This document shows, in pieces, positions 1-8,468 of a stretch of 64,000 bases of DNA. Within the stretch, counting starts at the first letter, position 1; the number at the start of each line of letters is the position of its first letter. Both the position numbers and the translations under genes were made by a program. The notes below the pieces were generated by a model. The model was given only the letters and a program-made list of their open reading frames with translations, did not search any database and was not told the origin of the DNA. The stretch is from Listeria monocytogenes (GTDB lineage Bacteria > Bacillota > Bacilli > Lactobacillales > Listeriaceae), in the NCBI RefSeq assembly GCF_013282665.1, contig NZ_CP054041.1, positions 1,312,501 to 1,376,500 of the forward strand. Reading direction: 5' to 3'.

Positions 1-1194
1 CTCGGATTCTTTATCATCAATTGCTTTGTTGTCTGGATTTGTGTCACGAGAAATAACGTCTTTATTCGCTAGTCCGATAGTTTCGTTGATAACCCCTTCA
101 ATGCGACTTTTCGCATCTTCAGTTACTGCTGTAATATCGGCATTTGGTGTGACGCTTCTCGTGTTGTATGTAATTTTAGCGTCAGGTGGTGTAACGAAAT
201 CGCCAGTAGTTTTATCAAGTTCGCCAGTTACATCTGAAAAAGCTTTACCATTGTTGTAACTTTGAACGATACGAGTTTTTCCGACTAATCCATTTGTGTA
301 TTGGTGATTGTGACCTGCAAGAACTAAATCGACCGAGTTATTTGGGTCTAATTCATTTGCTTTTGTGATCATATTAGCAGCTTCCCCAGCTACATCTTGT
401 TTTGTTCCAGTGTTAGGATTTCCAGTAGAAAGTGCTGGAACGTGAGATAGAACAACGATTGCGTTAACGCCTTGGCCTCTAAGTTCAGCAGAGTATTTGA
501 CAATAGTTTCTGCTTCATCAAGGAAATCGTAGTCTTTAATATGATTTGCAAGAACTAAATTAGGAATTTCTGTTGTAACGATACCGATGAAGCCCACTTT
601 GACACCATCAATTTCTTTTACATAGTATGGTAAAAAGCCTTCTGCGACTGTGTTTGTTCCTTTGTTGACTACGTTAGCTGCGACGATTTTCATGTCACTT
701 TTAACGCGTGGATAAGCTTCTACGATCGGTCCAAATTTGTTTGTAGAGACCCCGTCCAAAATTCGTTTGTATTCAGGTAGTCCTTCATCAAACTCATGGT
801 TACCTAATGTGCCGACTTCGAAATTCATTTTTTGGAGAACTTTCATTGTGGGCTCATCTTGAAGTAAACCTGATACTGCTGGACTTGCGCCGACCATGTC
901 GCCCGCTTGAACACGGATAGCATTGTCAGTTGTCGCCCCAGGATTTGCCTGTAAAAATGAGTTAGTGGCATTATCCAAATTGGTAGCTAAGTAATCTGCT
1001 CCGCCAATTGGTGAGCCTGATGCATCTTTAGAGGCTGTTTCAAGCGCTCCGTGGAAATCATTTATTCCCAAAATCTGAATGGGAACCGTATCCGCTGCTG
1101 CTTGTGCTGTTGTCCCGGTGAATGGTGCTGTAAGTCCGATTGTGAGCCCTGCTACGAGTAAAACATGTGTAGTTTTCTTGAAAAATTTGTTCAC
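1..1194 (-). CDS. Secreted bifunctional 5'-nucleotidase / UDP-sugar hydrolase, 3' end outside window
   Basis: The minus-strand frame is open from a GTG at 1194 to the window edge, so only about 398 N-terminal residues are seen. A hydrophobic signal peptide ends near AQAAA. The metallophosphoesterase motifs of the family follow in order: GINDFHG, QAGDMVG, GNHEFDEG and AGHNH, the metal ligands of the catalytic domain. The family hydrolyses extracellular nucleotides to nucleosides for salvage. EGD-e Lmo0130 is a longer LPXTG-anchored enzyme, so the substrate-binding domain and wall anchor probably lie off the left edge. GTG 1194 is preferred over GTG 1200 because the GGGAG site at 1204-1208 is 9 nt from it but only 3 nt from the other. 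A promoter and a cre site lie just upstream. Confidence 0.93.
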   Translation of the reverse strand, partial: MNKFFKKTTHVLLVAGLTIGLTAPFTGTTAQAAADTVPIQILGINDFHGALETASKDASGSPIGGADYLATNLDNATNSFLQANPGATTDNAIRVQAGDMVGASPAVSGLLQDEPTMKVLQKMNFEVGTLGNHEFDEGLPEYKRILDGVSTNKFGPIVEAYPRVKSDMKIVAANVVNKGTNTVAEGFLPYYVKEIDGVKVGFIGIVTTEIPNLVLANHIKDYDFLDEAETIVKYSAELRGQGVNAIVVLSHVPALSTGNPNTGTKQDVAGEAANMITKANELDPNNSVDLVLAGHNHQYTNGLVGKTRIVQSYNNGKAFSDVTGELDKTTGDFVTPPDAKITYNTRSVTPNADITAVTEDAKSRIEGVINETIGLANKDVISRDTNPDNKAIDDKESE

Positions 1195-1229
1195 TTTCAC
1201 ACTCTCCCTTTTTTCGCCAGTGGCAATTT

Positions 1230-1243
1230 TGTAAGCGCTAACT
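1230..1243. promoter_or_regulatory. cre site (CcpA operator)
   Basis: TGTAAGCGCTAACT matches the Bacillus/Listeria cre consensus TGWAARCGYTWNCW at every position. It lies just downstream of the predicted start point of the 5'-nucleotidase promoter, where bound CcpA would block transcription. Carbon catabolite repression is inferred. Confidence 0.7.
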
Positions 1244-1261
1244 CATAGGTGCCTAGCTATA

Positions 1262-1290
1262 ATTGTAGCAAAGTGGAATCTCCCTAGCAA
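1262..1290 (-). promoter_or_regulatory. Sigma-A promoter of the 5'-nucleotidase gene
   Basis: On the minus strand, TTGCTA (1285-1290) and TACAAT (1262-1267) are separated by exactly 17 bp. The expected start point is near 1255, about 60 nt upstream of the GTG. Confidence 0.6.
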
Positions 1291-1387
1291 TAGGAAATAT
1301 GGATTTTGTGTAAATGTAGTGATAATATTTGGCTATATTTTCATTTCGGTGGAAAAAAGGGTAAACTAGAGAAAAAGGAGGGATAAG

Positions 1388-2137
1388 ATGGATATCTCAA
1401 GTACGGAAATATGGGATGCAATTAGGAGAAATAGTTATTTGCTATATTATCAACCAAAAGTAGATGCGAAAACGAATAAAATTATTGGTTTTGAAGGATT
1501 GATTCGATTAAAAACGGCAACAACCATTTTGACTCCAATTGATTTCTTTGATGATATTGTCCTTTTAAATGCAACGCGGGAAATGCAAGATTTTGTTGCT
1601 GAAACAGCGATAAAACAGATTAATCAGCTAGGAGGACGCTTTTCAATTTCGATTAATATTCCGGCGCATTATGTAGCAAGCAGTACATATATGACTTTTT
1701 TACATGATTATGTGAAAGAACATTTAAAGTATCCGGAATGCTTAGAAATAGAGATTATCGAACGGGGCGAAATTACGGAACTTGCTATCGCGGATAAAAA
1801 CTTACGAAAAATAAAAGACCTTGGTGTCAAAGTGAGTATGGATGACTTTGGGAAAGGTTACAGTTCACTGGCGTATTTGCGCAGCTTGCCGATTGATATT
1901 GTGAAAACAGATATGTCTTTTATCGCATTACTAAAAACAGATCGAAAACAACAAATTATTATTCGCGCGATTGTCAATTTGTGCCATGATTTAGGTGGGA
2001 AAGTAGTTACAGAAGGCGTTGAAGACATGGAGCAAGTGGAAAAATTACGGGAAATGAAAGTAGATTATTTCCAAGGCTATTATTTTAGTCGACCATTACC
2101 GATGGAAGATATTAAAGAAAAATATTCTTTTGTGTGA
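1388..2137 (+). CDS. pdeB: EAL-domain cyclic-di-GMP phosphodiesterase
   Basis: This 249-residue protein is a single stand-alone EAL domain that hydrolyses c-di-GMP to pGpG. Visible signatures are the eponymous motif as E36-G37-L38 (Gly instead of Ala, a common variant), the acidic EIIE stretch near 122-125, the metal-binding pair D152-D153 in DDFGKGYSSL, K173 in VKTD, and E209 in the TEGVE motif. All catalytic residues appear to be present. There is no transmembrane or sensor domain, so it should be cytosolic. The start has an AAAGGAGG site about 8 nt upstream. The position matches Lmo0131, which I recall as PdeB among the three Listeria phosphodiesterases; the letter is from memory. It is convergent with the next gene and shares a terminator with it. 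Confidence 0.9.
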   Translation: MDISSTEIWDAIRRNSYLLYYQPKVDAKTNKIIGFEGLIRLKTATTILTPIDFFDDIVLLNATREMQDFVAETAIKQINQLGGRFSISINIPAHYVASSTYMTFLHDYVKEHLKYPECLEIEIIERGEITELAIADKNLRKIKDLGVKVSMDDFGKGYSSLAYLRSLPIDIVKTDMSFIALLKTDRKQQIIIRAIVNLCHDLGGKVVTEGVEDMEQVEKLREMKVDYFQGYYFSRPLPMEDIKEKYSFV

Positions 2138-2151
2138 GATGTATGAATAGA

Positions 2152-2211
2152 AAATTGGTTGGTGTGAGAATGGTAATTTACCAAATTCACACCAACCAAT
2201 TTTTTTATTTG
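2152..2211. terminator. Bidirectional terminator between pdeB and the guaB-like gene
   Basis: A long inverted repeat (AAATTGGTTGGTGTGA and its complement, about 16 bp arms around a short loop) is followed by a T-run. The stop codon of the minus-strand gene at 2205 falls inside the T-run. Confidence 0.85.
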
Positions 2212-3713
2212 ATTAAATTGTTCGAAGCGTCTTTTACAACCACGTCATGTGCTCCACCTTCTACGATAGAAGTGGACGATACGAGGGTGATTTTTGCTTT
2301 TTGTTGCAATTCAGGGATAGTGAGCGCGCCGCAGTTACACATGGTAGAGCGGACTTTGCTGAGGCTGATTGCGACATTGTCTTTCAAAGATCCAGCGTAA
2401 GGAACATAAGAATCTACGCCTTCTTCAAAAGATAATTTTTTGTCGCCACCAAGGTCATAACGTTGCCAGTTACGCGCGCGGTTAGCTCCTTCGCCCCAAT
2501 ACTCTTTCATATACGTGCCGTTTAAATTCACTTTATTAGTAGGGCTTTCATCAAAACGAGAGAAATAACGACCAAGCATGATAAAGTCAGCGCCCATTGC
2601 TAGAGCTAGCGTCATGTGGTAGTCATAAACAATTCCGCCATCAGAACAAATCGGAATATATACACCTGTTTCTTCAAAATATTCATCGCGTGCTTTAGCC
2701 ACATCAATTAGCGCAGTTGCTTGCCCGCGACCGATGCCTTTTTGTTCACGCGTGATACAAATGGAACCACCGCCAACACCAACTTTAACGAAATCTGCGC
2801 CAGCTTCTGCAAGATAACGGAAGCCATCGCGGTCAACAACATTCCCTGCGCCAACTTTGACCGTATCACCGTATTTACCGCGAACATAATCAAGTGTACG
2901 TTTTTGCCATTCGGAATAGCCCTCAGAGGAATCGATACACAGAATATCTGCGCCTGCTTCTACTAGAGCGGGAACACGTTCTTCATAGTCGCGCGTATTA
3001 ATACCAGCTCCAACAACGTAACGTTTGGAGGAATCAAGTAGTTCTAATTTATTTTCTTTATTAGAGTCATAGTCTTTGCGGAATACCATATGGACTAGGT
3101 GCTCGTTATCGTCTACAAGTGGTAAGGCATTTAATTTGTTGTCCCAAATAATGTTGTTAGCTTCTTTTAAAGTGGTCGATTTGTTAGCGGTAACTAATTT
3201 TTCGAAAGGAGTCATGAAATCGGCCACTTTTTCGTCTGGACTCATGCGCGTTACGCGGTAGTCACGACTTGTTACGATACCTAATAATTTACCATGCGCC
3301 GTTCCGTCTTCTGTCACTGCAACTGTGGAATGACCCGTTTTTTCTTTTAAATCAAGGATGTCTTGAAGGGTTTTGTCTGGGCTGATGTTGGAATCACTAA
3401 TAACGAATCCAGCTTTATGATTTTTCACACGAGAAACCATCGCCGCTTCACTTTCGATGGATTGGGAGCCGAAGATGAAGGATACGCCACCTTCTTTAGC
3501 AAGAGCGATCCCCATATTATCATCAGAAACAGCTTGCATAATTGCGGAAACAAGCGGAATGTTCATTGTGATTGCAGATTCTTCCCCTTTTTTAAATTTC
3601 ACGATTGGTGTTTTTAAGCTAACATTTGTTGGAACACATTCAGCGGATGAGTAGCCTGGAACAAGTAAAAATTCACTAAATGTGCGGGACGGTTCTTCAA
3701 AATAAAATGCCAT
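2205..3713 (-). CDS. IMP dehydrogenase-like protein (GuaB family)
   Basis: The 502-residue protein has the IMPDH layout. An (alpha/beta)8 barrel is interrupted by a CBS pair at about residues 90-220. The catalytic loop reads [10 protein letters not shown] with Cys at about 319, followed by a phosphate-binding SDGGI motif. The flap retains an Arg-Tyr pair (WQRYDLGG). Such enzymes oxidise IMP to XMP with NAD+, the committed step to GMP. The main guaB of Listeria lies elsewhere (lmo2758 from memory), so this is a paralogue whose substrate may differ. ATG 3713 is chosen over an upstream GTG at 3722 because AGGAG at 3723-3727 leaves a 9-nt spacer to the ATG but none to the GTG. Confidence 0.85.
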   Translation of the reverse strand: MAFYFEEPSRTFSEFLLVPGYSSAECVPTNVSLKTPIVKFKKGEESAITMNIPLVSAIMQAVSDDNMGIALAKEGGVSFIFGSQSIESEAAMVSRVKNHKAGFVISDSNISPDKTLQDILDLKEKTGHSTVAVTEDGTAHGKLLGIVTSRDYRVTRMSPDEKVADFMTPFEKLVTANKSTTLKEANNIIWDNKLNALPLVDDNEHLVHMVFRKDYDSNKENKLELLDSSKRYVVGAGINTRDYEERVPALVEAGADILCIDSSEGYSEWQKRTLDYVRGKYGDTVKVGAGNVVDRDGFRYLAEAGADFVKVGVGGGSICITREQKGIGRGQATALIDVAKARDEYFEETGVYIPICSDGGIVYDYHMTLALAMGADFIMLGRYFSRFDESPTNKVNLNGTYMKEYWGEGANRARNWQRYDLGGDKKLSFEEGVDSYVPYAGSLKDNVAISLSKVRSTMCNCGALTIPELQQKAKITLVSSTSIVEGGAHDVVVKDASNNLIK

Positions 3714-3889
3714 TATTTCCACTCCTTCTTCTATTTTTAAATGAATTTATAAAATATCTTTATTATTTCAATAACTGGATGGAAAGTCAATGATTGGGGG
3801 CGCTTTTTAGGAATGTTTTCGGACGTTTTCTTTTGGGGAAGAGTGGAATATATGAAAGGTAGAGAAATTTTGGCGAAGGAGGTAATCAG

Positions 3890-4123
3890 ATGGACGAAGA
3901 AACATTGCTAGAACGTGGCTACCGGAAGTATCACGGGGCGGATGTAGATATTTATTTTAATACTAATATTTGCGAGCATTCGGGTAATTGTGTAAAAGGT
4001 AACGCAGAACTTTTTAATTTGGATAGAAAACCATGGATTATGCCAGACAATGTATCGAAAGAAGAAGCAAAACGGGTGATTCATACTTGCCCGAGTGGAG
4101 CACTTCAATATATCGAGAAATAG
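3890..4123 (+). CDS. Small mono-cluster 4Fe-4S protein, YjdI family
   Basis: This 77-residue protein resembles E. coli YjdI, a divergent single 4Fe-4S cluster domain. Three cysteines are seen: two in CEHSGNC and one in TCPSGAL near the C-terminus. The tryptophan-containing RKPWIMPD segment between them is typical. Its function is not established in the family. The start ATG follows AAGGAGG by 7 nt. The next gene, a GNAT protein, begins 12 nt downstream and has a near-identical ribosome site (AGGAGGTTATCAG), so the two are probably co-transcribed. The same pairing (yjdI-yjdJ) occurs in E. coli, which supports a joint role. Confidence 0.8.
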   Translation: MDEETLLERGYRKYHGADVDIYFNTNICEHSGNCVKGNAELFNLDRKPWIMPDNVSKEEAKRVIHTCPSGALQYIEK

Positions 4124-4134
4124 GAGGTTATCAG

Positions 4135-4413
4135 ATGGAATATAAAAATGGTGAAAATAGAATTTATGCGGTAAACGATGAGGGGGTAGAGGTTGGCGAA
4201 GTGACTTTCGTTCCAACTGGGGAAGATATGTTTATTATTGACCACACAGGCGTAGATGATGCGGCTCGAGGTCAGGGGATAGCCCAAGAACTTGTGAAAC
4301 GTGCTGTCGAAAAAGCGAAAACAGAAGGAAAGAAAATTGTTCCGCTTTGTCCGTTTGCGAAAGCAGAATTTGCTAAGAAGCCGGAATATCAAGAAGTACA
4401 AGCTGCAAAATAA
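4135..4413 (+). CDS. GNAT-fold N-acetyltransferase-like protein, YjdJ family
   Basis: The 92-residue protein is a minimal GNAT domain of the YjdJ/GTP-like type. It contains the acetyl-CoA pyrophosphate-binding signature ARGQGIAQELV, and a downstream LCPFAKAEFAKKPEY segment typical of this small family. The substrate is unknown. The start is the ATG at 4135 with AGGAGG 8 nt upstream; a longer frame opening at 4033 overlaps the Fe-S gene and is rejected. A short hairpin terminator follows. Confidence 0.82.
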   Translation: MEYKNGENRIYAVNDEGVEVGEVTFVPTGEDMFIIDHTGVDDAARGQGIAQELVKRAVEKAKTEGKKIVPLCPFAKAEFAKKPEYQEVQAAK

Positions 4414-4420
4414 GAAATGT

Positions 4421-4450
4421 AGACTAGGTTTTATTCCTAGTCTATTTTTA
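4421..4450 (+). terminator. Terminator after the yjdI-yjdJ pair
   Basis: The arms AGACTAGG and CCTAGTCT surround a 7-nt loop and are followed by ATTTTTA. Confidence 0.7.
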
Positions 4451-4482
4451 TGAAAAAATTTTAGAATTCCAGTTTTCTCTTC

Positions 4483-4511
4483 TTGACATCTGCTTTATTT
4501 CAGTGTATCTT
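4483..4511 (+). promoter_or_regulatory. Sigma-A promoter for the ctaP transcript
   Basis: A perfect TTGACA (4483-4488) is followed after 17 bp by TATCTT (4506-4511). The SAM riboswitch begins about 40 nt downstream. Confidence 0.65.
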
Positions 4512-4550
4512 TAATTCACAGTAAACTTATAGGAATAATAGTATTACGTT

Positions 4551-4712
4551 TTCTTATCAAGAGCGGTGGAGGGAATCGGCCCAGTGAAGCCCAGCAGCGG
4601 AGCGCAAGTTCTATGCTAATTCCGATCAGAAGTAATATTCTGGCAGATAAGTAGTAGCTTTAAATAAGGCGCTTCGATTCTGACCAAAAAACAGAGGAAG
4701 CGTTATTTTTTA
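4551..4712 (+). promoter_or_regulatory. SAM-I riboswitch (S-box) with intrinsic terminator
   Basis: The leader contains the S-box core in order: CTTATCAAGAG (5' P1 strand), GGTGGAGGGA, GGCCC..TGAAGCCC, TGCTAATTCC, and a closing GATAAG that pairs with CTTATC. The aptamer spans about 4551-4653. An expression platform follows with AATAAGGCGCTTC pairing with GAAGCGTTATT and a T-run (4663-4712). In this class SAM binding stabilises the terminator, so the downstream transporter is expressed when methionine/SAM is scarce. Confidence 0.93.
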
Positions 4713-4739
4713 GCGCTTAAAGAGGGGAGTTTTTGTTAG

Positions 4740-6314
4740 ATGAAGAAATTTTTATTAGTAGCGGTTATCTCGGTTTTTGCCTTGGTGTTAACGGCTTGCG
4801 GCGGCTCTGGCGCTAGTTCAGATAAAGCAAACGGTTCAGGCAAAGCGAAAGACGGCGGCTCTCTAATTATCGGCGTTACAGGAGATCCAGAAGTTATCAA
4901 TCCGAACTACGCTTCTGACCGTGTAACATTAACGATTCAACAAGCTGTATATGCACCGCTATTTTGGGAAGTTGACGGGAAACCGGCACTTGCAAAAAGC
5001 TTAGATATTTCAGATGACAACTTAACTTACACTGTGAAACTAAAAGATGGTTTAACTTGGCATGACGGCAAACCTTTAACTGCAGACGATGTAGTATTTA
5101 CTGTAAATTCTATTTTAGATACAAAACAAAACAGCCCGAATCGCGGCAACTTTGTTTTTGACAATAAACCTGTAAAAGTAGAAGCAGTAGACAAAACAAC
5201 GGTGAAATTCACTTTACCAACTGTTGCTCCAGCCTTTGAAAATACAATTAAAACTTTCTTTCCAATTCCAAAACACATTTTTGAAGGGGTAGAAAACATC
5301 GAGAAAAGTGATAAAAACAAAAAGCCAATCGGTTCAGGTCCGTACAAATTTGTTGAATATAAAACAGGCGAATATGTTTCCTTAGAACGATTCAACGACT
5401 ATTTTGACGGTAAACCAAAATTGGATAAAGTTACTTTCCGAATCACAAAAGACCAAAACGCAGCTAATTTAGCACTGCAAAATGGTGAAATCAACTTAAA
5501 ATCCATTCAACCTTCTGACAGAAACAAAGTAGAAAAAGCGAGTGCGGTAAATATTATCACTTATCCTGAAAACCGCTTAAGCTATGCGACATTCAACGAA
5601 AACCAACCAGCGCTTAAATCAAAAGAACTTCGTCAAGCTCTTTCATATGCGCTTGATCGGGAAGAAATCATTGATGCAGCATACGGTTCAGATGAATACG
5701 CAAAACCAGCTTCCTCGTTCCTAACAGAAAACACAAAATACTTCACTGATAAAGTAGAAACATACGACCAAGATATTGCCAAAGCGAAAAAATTAGTAAA
5801 AGAAAGTGGTTTTGATACAAGTCAAAAACTAACTGTTTACTATTTAAACAACAGTAAATCACAAGAAAGTATCGCGCTATACTTGCAACAACAATACAAA
5901 AAAATCGGCGTGACACTTGACTTGAAACCAACAGATCCAAATGCACTAAGCAACATCACACTTGACCGCAAAAACGCAGACTACTCTATCGCGCTAAATG
6001 GTTATATCATGGGGAATGATCCTGATGCGTATAAATCTCTATACCTAAGCGATGCGCCATACAACTATTCGAACTACCATAACAAAGACCTAGATGCGCT
6101 TTGGGAAAAAGGTGCTGTAACTGCGGACGATAAAGAACGTCAAGAAATCTATGAAAAAATCCAAAACACCATTGCTGACGACGCTGTAATTTATCCAATT
6201 TCTTATGATAATGCAGTGCTCGCTCTTGATAGCCGTTACGGCGGTCAAAAAGCTGCAACACCACAACCAGTAACCATGTTCCGTGATCTTTCTAAACTAT
6301 ATTTAACGGAATAA
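4740..6314 (+). CDS. ctaP: Oligopeptide/cysteine-associated ABC transporter substrate-binding lipoprotein
   Basis: This 524-residue family 5 (OppA/DppA-type) solute-binding protein has a lipoprotein signal with lipobox LTACG (Cys20) and a low-complexity Ser/Gly/Lys linker. The SBP_bac_5 body includes KDGLTWHDGKPLTADDV and the IGSGPYKF region. It matches Lmo0135, known as CtaP (cysteine transport associated protein), required for efficient cysteine use and virulence in L. monocytogenes. Two permease genes follow with no ATPase gene, so the transporter must borrow an ATPase from elsewhere. The SAM riboswitch upstream ties it to sulfur amino acid supply, consistent with uptake of cysteine or sulfur-containing peptides. 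The start ATG follows AGGGGAG. Confidence 0.9.
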   Translation: MKKFLLVAVISVFALVLTACGGSGASSDKANGSGKAKDGGSLIIGVTGDPEVINPNYASDRVTLTIQQAVYAPLFWEVDGKPALAKSLDISDDNLTYTVKLKDGLTWHDGKPLTADDVVFTVNSILDTKQNSPNRGNFVFDNKPVKVEAVDKTTVKFTLPTVAPAFENTIKTFFPIPKHIFEGVENIEKSDKNKKPIGSGPYKFVEYKTGEYVSLERFNDYFDGKPKLDKVTFRITKDQNAANLALQNGEINLKSIQPSDRNKVEKASAVNIITYPENRLSYATFNENQPALKSKELRQALSYALDREEIIDAAYGSDEYAKPASSFLTENTKYFTDKVETYDQDIAKAKKLVKESGFDTSQKLTVYYLNNSKSQESIALYLQQQYKKIGVTLDLKPTDPNALSNITLDRKNADYSIALNGYIMGNDPDAYKSLYLSDAPYNYSNYHNKDLDALWEKGAVTADDKERQEIYEKIQNTIADDAVIYPISYDNAVLALDSRYGGQKAATPQPVTMFRDLSKLYLTE

Positions 6315-6334
6315 TAATTAAAAATCATTCGTAA

Positions 6335-6378
6335 AAATCTGACCTGCCATGCTTGTTTTTGGCAGGTTCAGGTTTTTA
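6335..6378 (+). terminator. Intercistronic hairpin between ctaP and its permease genes
   Basis: CTGACCTGCCA and TGGCAGGTTCAG form a stem with one bulge, followed by GGTTTTTA. It lies within the presumed operon and probably attenuates transcription or protects the ctaP 3' end. Confidence 0.6.
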
Positions 6379-6414
6379 CTTGTCATTTTTAGTGTTTTAG
6401 ATAGGAGATAAATT

Positions 6415-7365
6415 ATGCTAAAAACAATCATAAAACGCGTATTGCAAATTATTCCGATGCTATTTATTATCTCGATTATTTCGTTTGCCCTTATCAAATT
6501 AGCACCCGGGGATCCCGTAAATTCCTTTGTTACGCCTGATATGAATCCTGACGATGTAGAGCGGATTAGACAAAGCTTGGGACTTGATCAACCGATTTAT
6601 GTGCAGTACTTTATTTGGCTTGGAAACTTATTGCAGGGAAATCTTGGTTATTCGATTGTGAACAGCCAGCCAGTTTTACAACAAATTTTAGAGAGAATTC
6701 CGGCGACACTTGGTTTGGTGGGAACTTCACTTGTGCTGACATTATTATTATCGATTCCGCTTGGTTTAGTTGCGGCGAATTATGAAAATACGTGGATTGA
6801 TAAAGTATTAAACGGAATTTCATATATTGGGATTTCGATTCCGATTTTTTGGTTTGGGATGATTTTAATAGATGTATTTTCGATTCAGCTAGGTTGGCTC
6901 CCGAGTCTGGGGATGCGAACGATTGGGGTTGATTCTTTTTGGGATATGGCGGAACATGCAATTTTGCCAGTTATAACGCTGACTTTCCAAGGGTGCGCGG
7001 CATATTATCGTTACGTCCGCTCGAATACCATCAACCAATTAAAAGAAGAATATGTTTTATTTGGTTATGCGAAAGGTCTATCCAAAGTGCAAATTATGGG
7101 GCATCATGTCTTGAAAAATTCCTTGCTGCCAGTTATAACGCTACTTGGAATGTCACTTCCACAAGTCATTACAGGCGCTTTTATTACAGAAAGTATTTTT
7201 TCATGGCCGGGAATGGGCTCGCTTGGAATTAACGCGATTTTCCAACTAGATTACCCAGTTATCATGGCGATTACGCTATTTTCAGCGCTGTTATTAATTA
7301 TCGGAAACTTGTTGGCCGATTTAGCTTATATGATTGTCGATCCGCGGATTAGGGAAATGGGGTGA
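6415..7365 (+). CDS. Peptide ABC transporter permease, DppB/OppB type
   Basis: The 316-residue protein is a typical DppB-type permease. An N-terminal transmembrane helix (about 10-30) is followed by the conserved periplasmic-type segment (LAPGDPVNSFV...LGLDQPIYVQY). Five further helices follow, with an EAA loop reading ...EEYVLFGYAKGLSKVQIMGHH that contacts the ATPase. With the following gene it forms the membrane pore for CtaP. The start ATG has AGGAG 8 nt upstream. Its stop codon overlaps the ribosome site of the next gene, so the two permeases are translationally linked. It corresponds to lmo0136. Confidence 0.9.
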   Translation: MLKTIIKRVLQIIPMLFIISIISFALIKLAPGDPVNSFVTPDMNPDDVERIRQSLGLDQPIYVQYFIWLGNLLQGNLGYSIVNSQPVLQQILERIPATLGLVGTSLVLTLLLSIPLGLVAANYENTWIDKVLNGISYIGISIPIFWFGMILIDVFSIQLGWLPSLGMRTIGVDSFWDMAEHAILPVITLTFQGCAAYYRYVRSNTINQLKEEYVLFGYAKGLSKVQIMGHHVLKNSLLPVITLLGMSLPQVITGAFITESIFSWPGMGSLGINAIFQLDYPVIMAITLFSALLLIIGNLLADLAYMIVDPRIREMG

Positions 7366-7372
7366 GGAGTTC

Positions 7373-8269
7373 ATGATGCGATTAGATTTTTCGAAAAAAA
7401 CAATGCAGGATTTCGAGCGGGATGCAGAAGTTGTTCACGCAACACGAGAGAGGAGTTTTTGGCGTTTTATGCTGGCTGACCGCCGCGCTGTTTTTGCAAC
7501 GAGTGTGCTGATACTTATTACGGTGGCTTGTATTTTCGCGTTCCTTTCGCCTTATGACCCTAATGCTCTTTCCGTTCAGGACAAACTGATGCCGCCAAAT
7601 TCGTCGCATTGGTTTGGGACGGATGACCATGGTCGGGATTACTTGACGCGCGTCTTGTACGGCGGCCGGGTCTCGCTACTTGTTGGCGTGTTTGCGATGA
7701 TGATTGCCGTTGTCGTTGGAACACTCGCGGGGACCGTTAGTGGCTACTTTGGTGGCTTCATTGACAATATGGTGATGCGTTTTCTAGATATTTTCATGTC
7801 AATTCCGTCATTTTTCCTACTAATGATTTTAAATGCGTACTTAAAACCGGGAATTTCAAACATTATCATCATTATCGGATTGCTTTCTTGGATGGAAGTG
7901 GCGCGGATAGTCCGAGCAGAAACCCTGACACTAAAAGAACGTGAATTTATTTTGTACTCCAAGTCTTCGGGTGGCGGATTTTTCCACATTATGTTCAAGC
8001 ATATTATTCCAAACGCGATGCCATCCATCGTCGTTGCAGCTTCATTAAACGTCGCTACAGCGATTTTAACCGAGTCGGCACTAAGTTTCCTTGGCCTCGG
8101 GGTTCAACAACCTAACGCTTCGTGGGGCAGCATGCTGAACAATGCGCAAGGTTACGTTGGCGAAGCAACTTACTTGGCGCTTTTCCCAGGATTACTAATT
8201 TTAATGACCATCCTTTCCTTCAACGTCCTTGGCGATGTACTGAGAAAAGGGTTATCACGTAGATATTAA
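7373..8269 (+). CDS. Peptide ABC transporter permease, DppC/OppC type
   Basis: This is the partner permease of DppC type, about 298 residues. It has a long cytoplasmic N-terminus (OppC_N) with one helix, then FGTDDHGRDYLTRVLYGGR, the hallmark of the family. The transmembrane domain carries an EAA-type loop (LKEREFILYSKSSGGGFFHIMFKHIIPN). The ribosome site GAGGAG overlaps the previous gene's TGA. Two adjacent ATGs (7373 and 7376) are both possible, and 7376 has the better spacing. It is the last gene of the ctaP operon, followed by a strong terminator. No ATP-binding gene lies nearby. Confidence 0.9.
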   Translation: MMRLDFSKKTMQDFERDAEVVHATRERSFWRFMLADRRAVFATSVLILITVACIFAFLSPYDPNALSVQDKLMPPNSSHWFGTDDHGRDYLTRVLYGGRVSLLVGVFAMMIAVVVGTLAGTVSGYFGGFIDNMVMRFLDIFMSIPSFFLLMILNAYLKPGISNIIIIIGLLSWMEVARIVRAETLTLKEREFILYSKSSGGGFFHIMFKHIIPNAMPSIVVAASLNVATAILTESALSFLGLGVQQPNASWGSMLNNAQGYVGEATYLALFPGLLILMTILSFNVLGDVLRKGLSRRY

Positions 8270-8274
8270 ATGTA

Positions 8275-8315
8275 AAAACACTTTGATTTTTTCAGTCAAA
8301 GTGTTTTTTTGTTTT
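8275..8315 (+). terminator. Terminator of the ctaP operon
   Basis: AAAACACTTTGA and TCAAAGTGTTTT form a 12-bp stem with a T-run. Confidence 0.85.
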
Positions 8316-8414
8316 TAAAGAAAAGGTACTTAAAATAGAAACGTAAAAAACGTGTTTTAGCCAATTTCCAAGGCATAAATTCACAAATCCCTCACAAAAC
8401 GAGAATGCGTGCGG

Positions 8415-8423
8415 TGCTATAAT
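8415..8423 (+). promoter_or_regulatory. Extended -10 promoter element for the LXG locus
   Basis: TGCTATAAT is a consensus extended -10, 46 nt upstream of the first gene of the LXG locus. No good -35 is seen, as expected for this class. Confidence 0.5.
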
Positions 8424-8468
8424 TAAAGGATAAGGTTTCATTATTATAGACAGAGATGAGGCGCAGAA

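Noticed and set aside
26..259. 77-codon plus-strand ORF at the window start
   Set aside because: It is antisense to the 5'-nucleotidase gene, whose motifs read clearly on the minus strand.
3363..3617. Several antisense ORFs within the guaB-like gene
   Set aside because: No ribosome sites, low-complexity composition, and the opposite strand has full IMPDH motifs.
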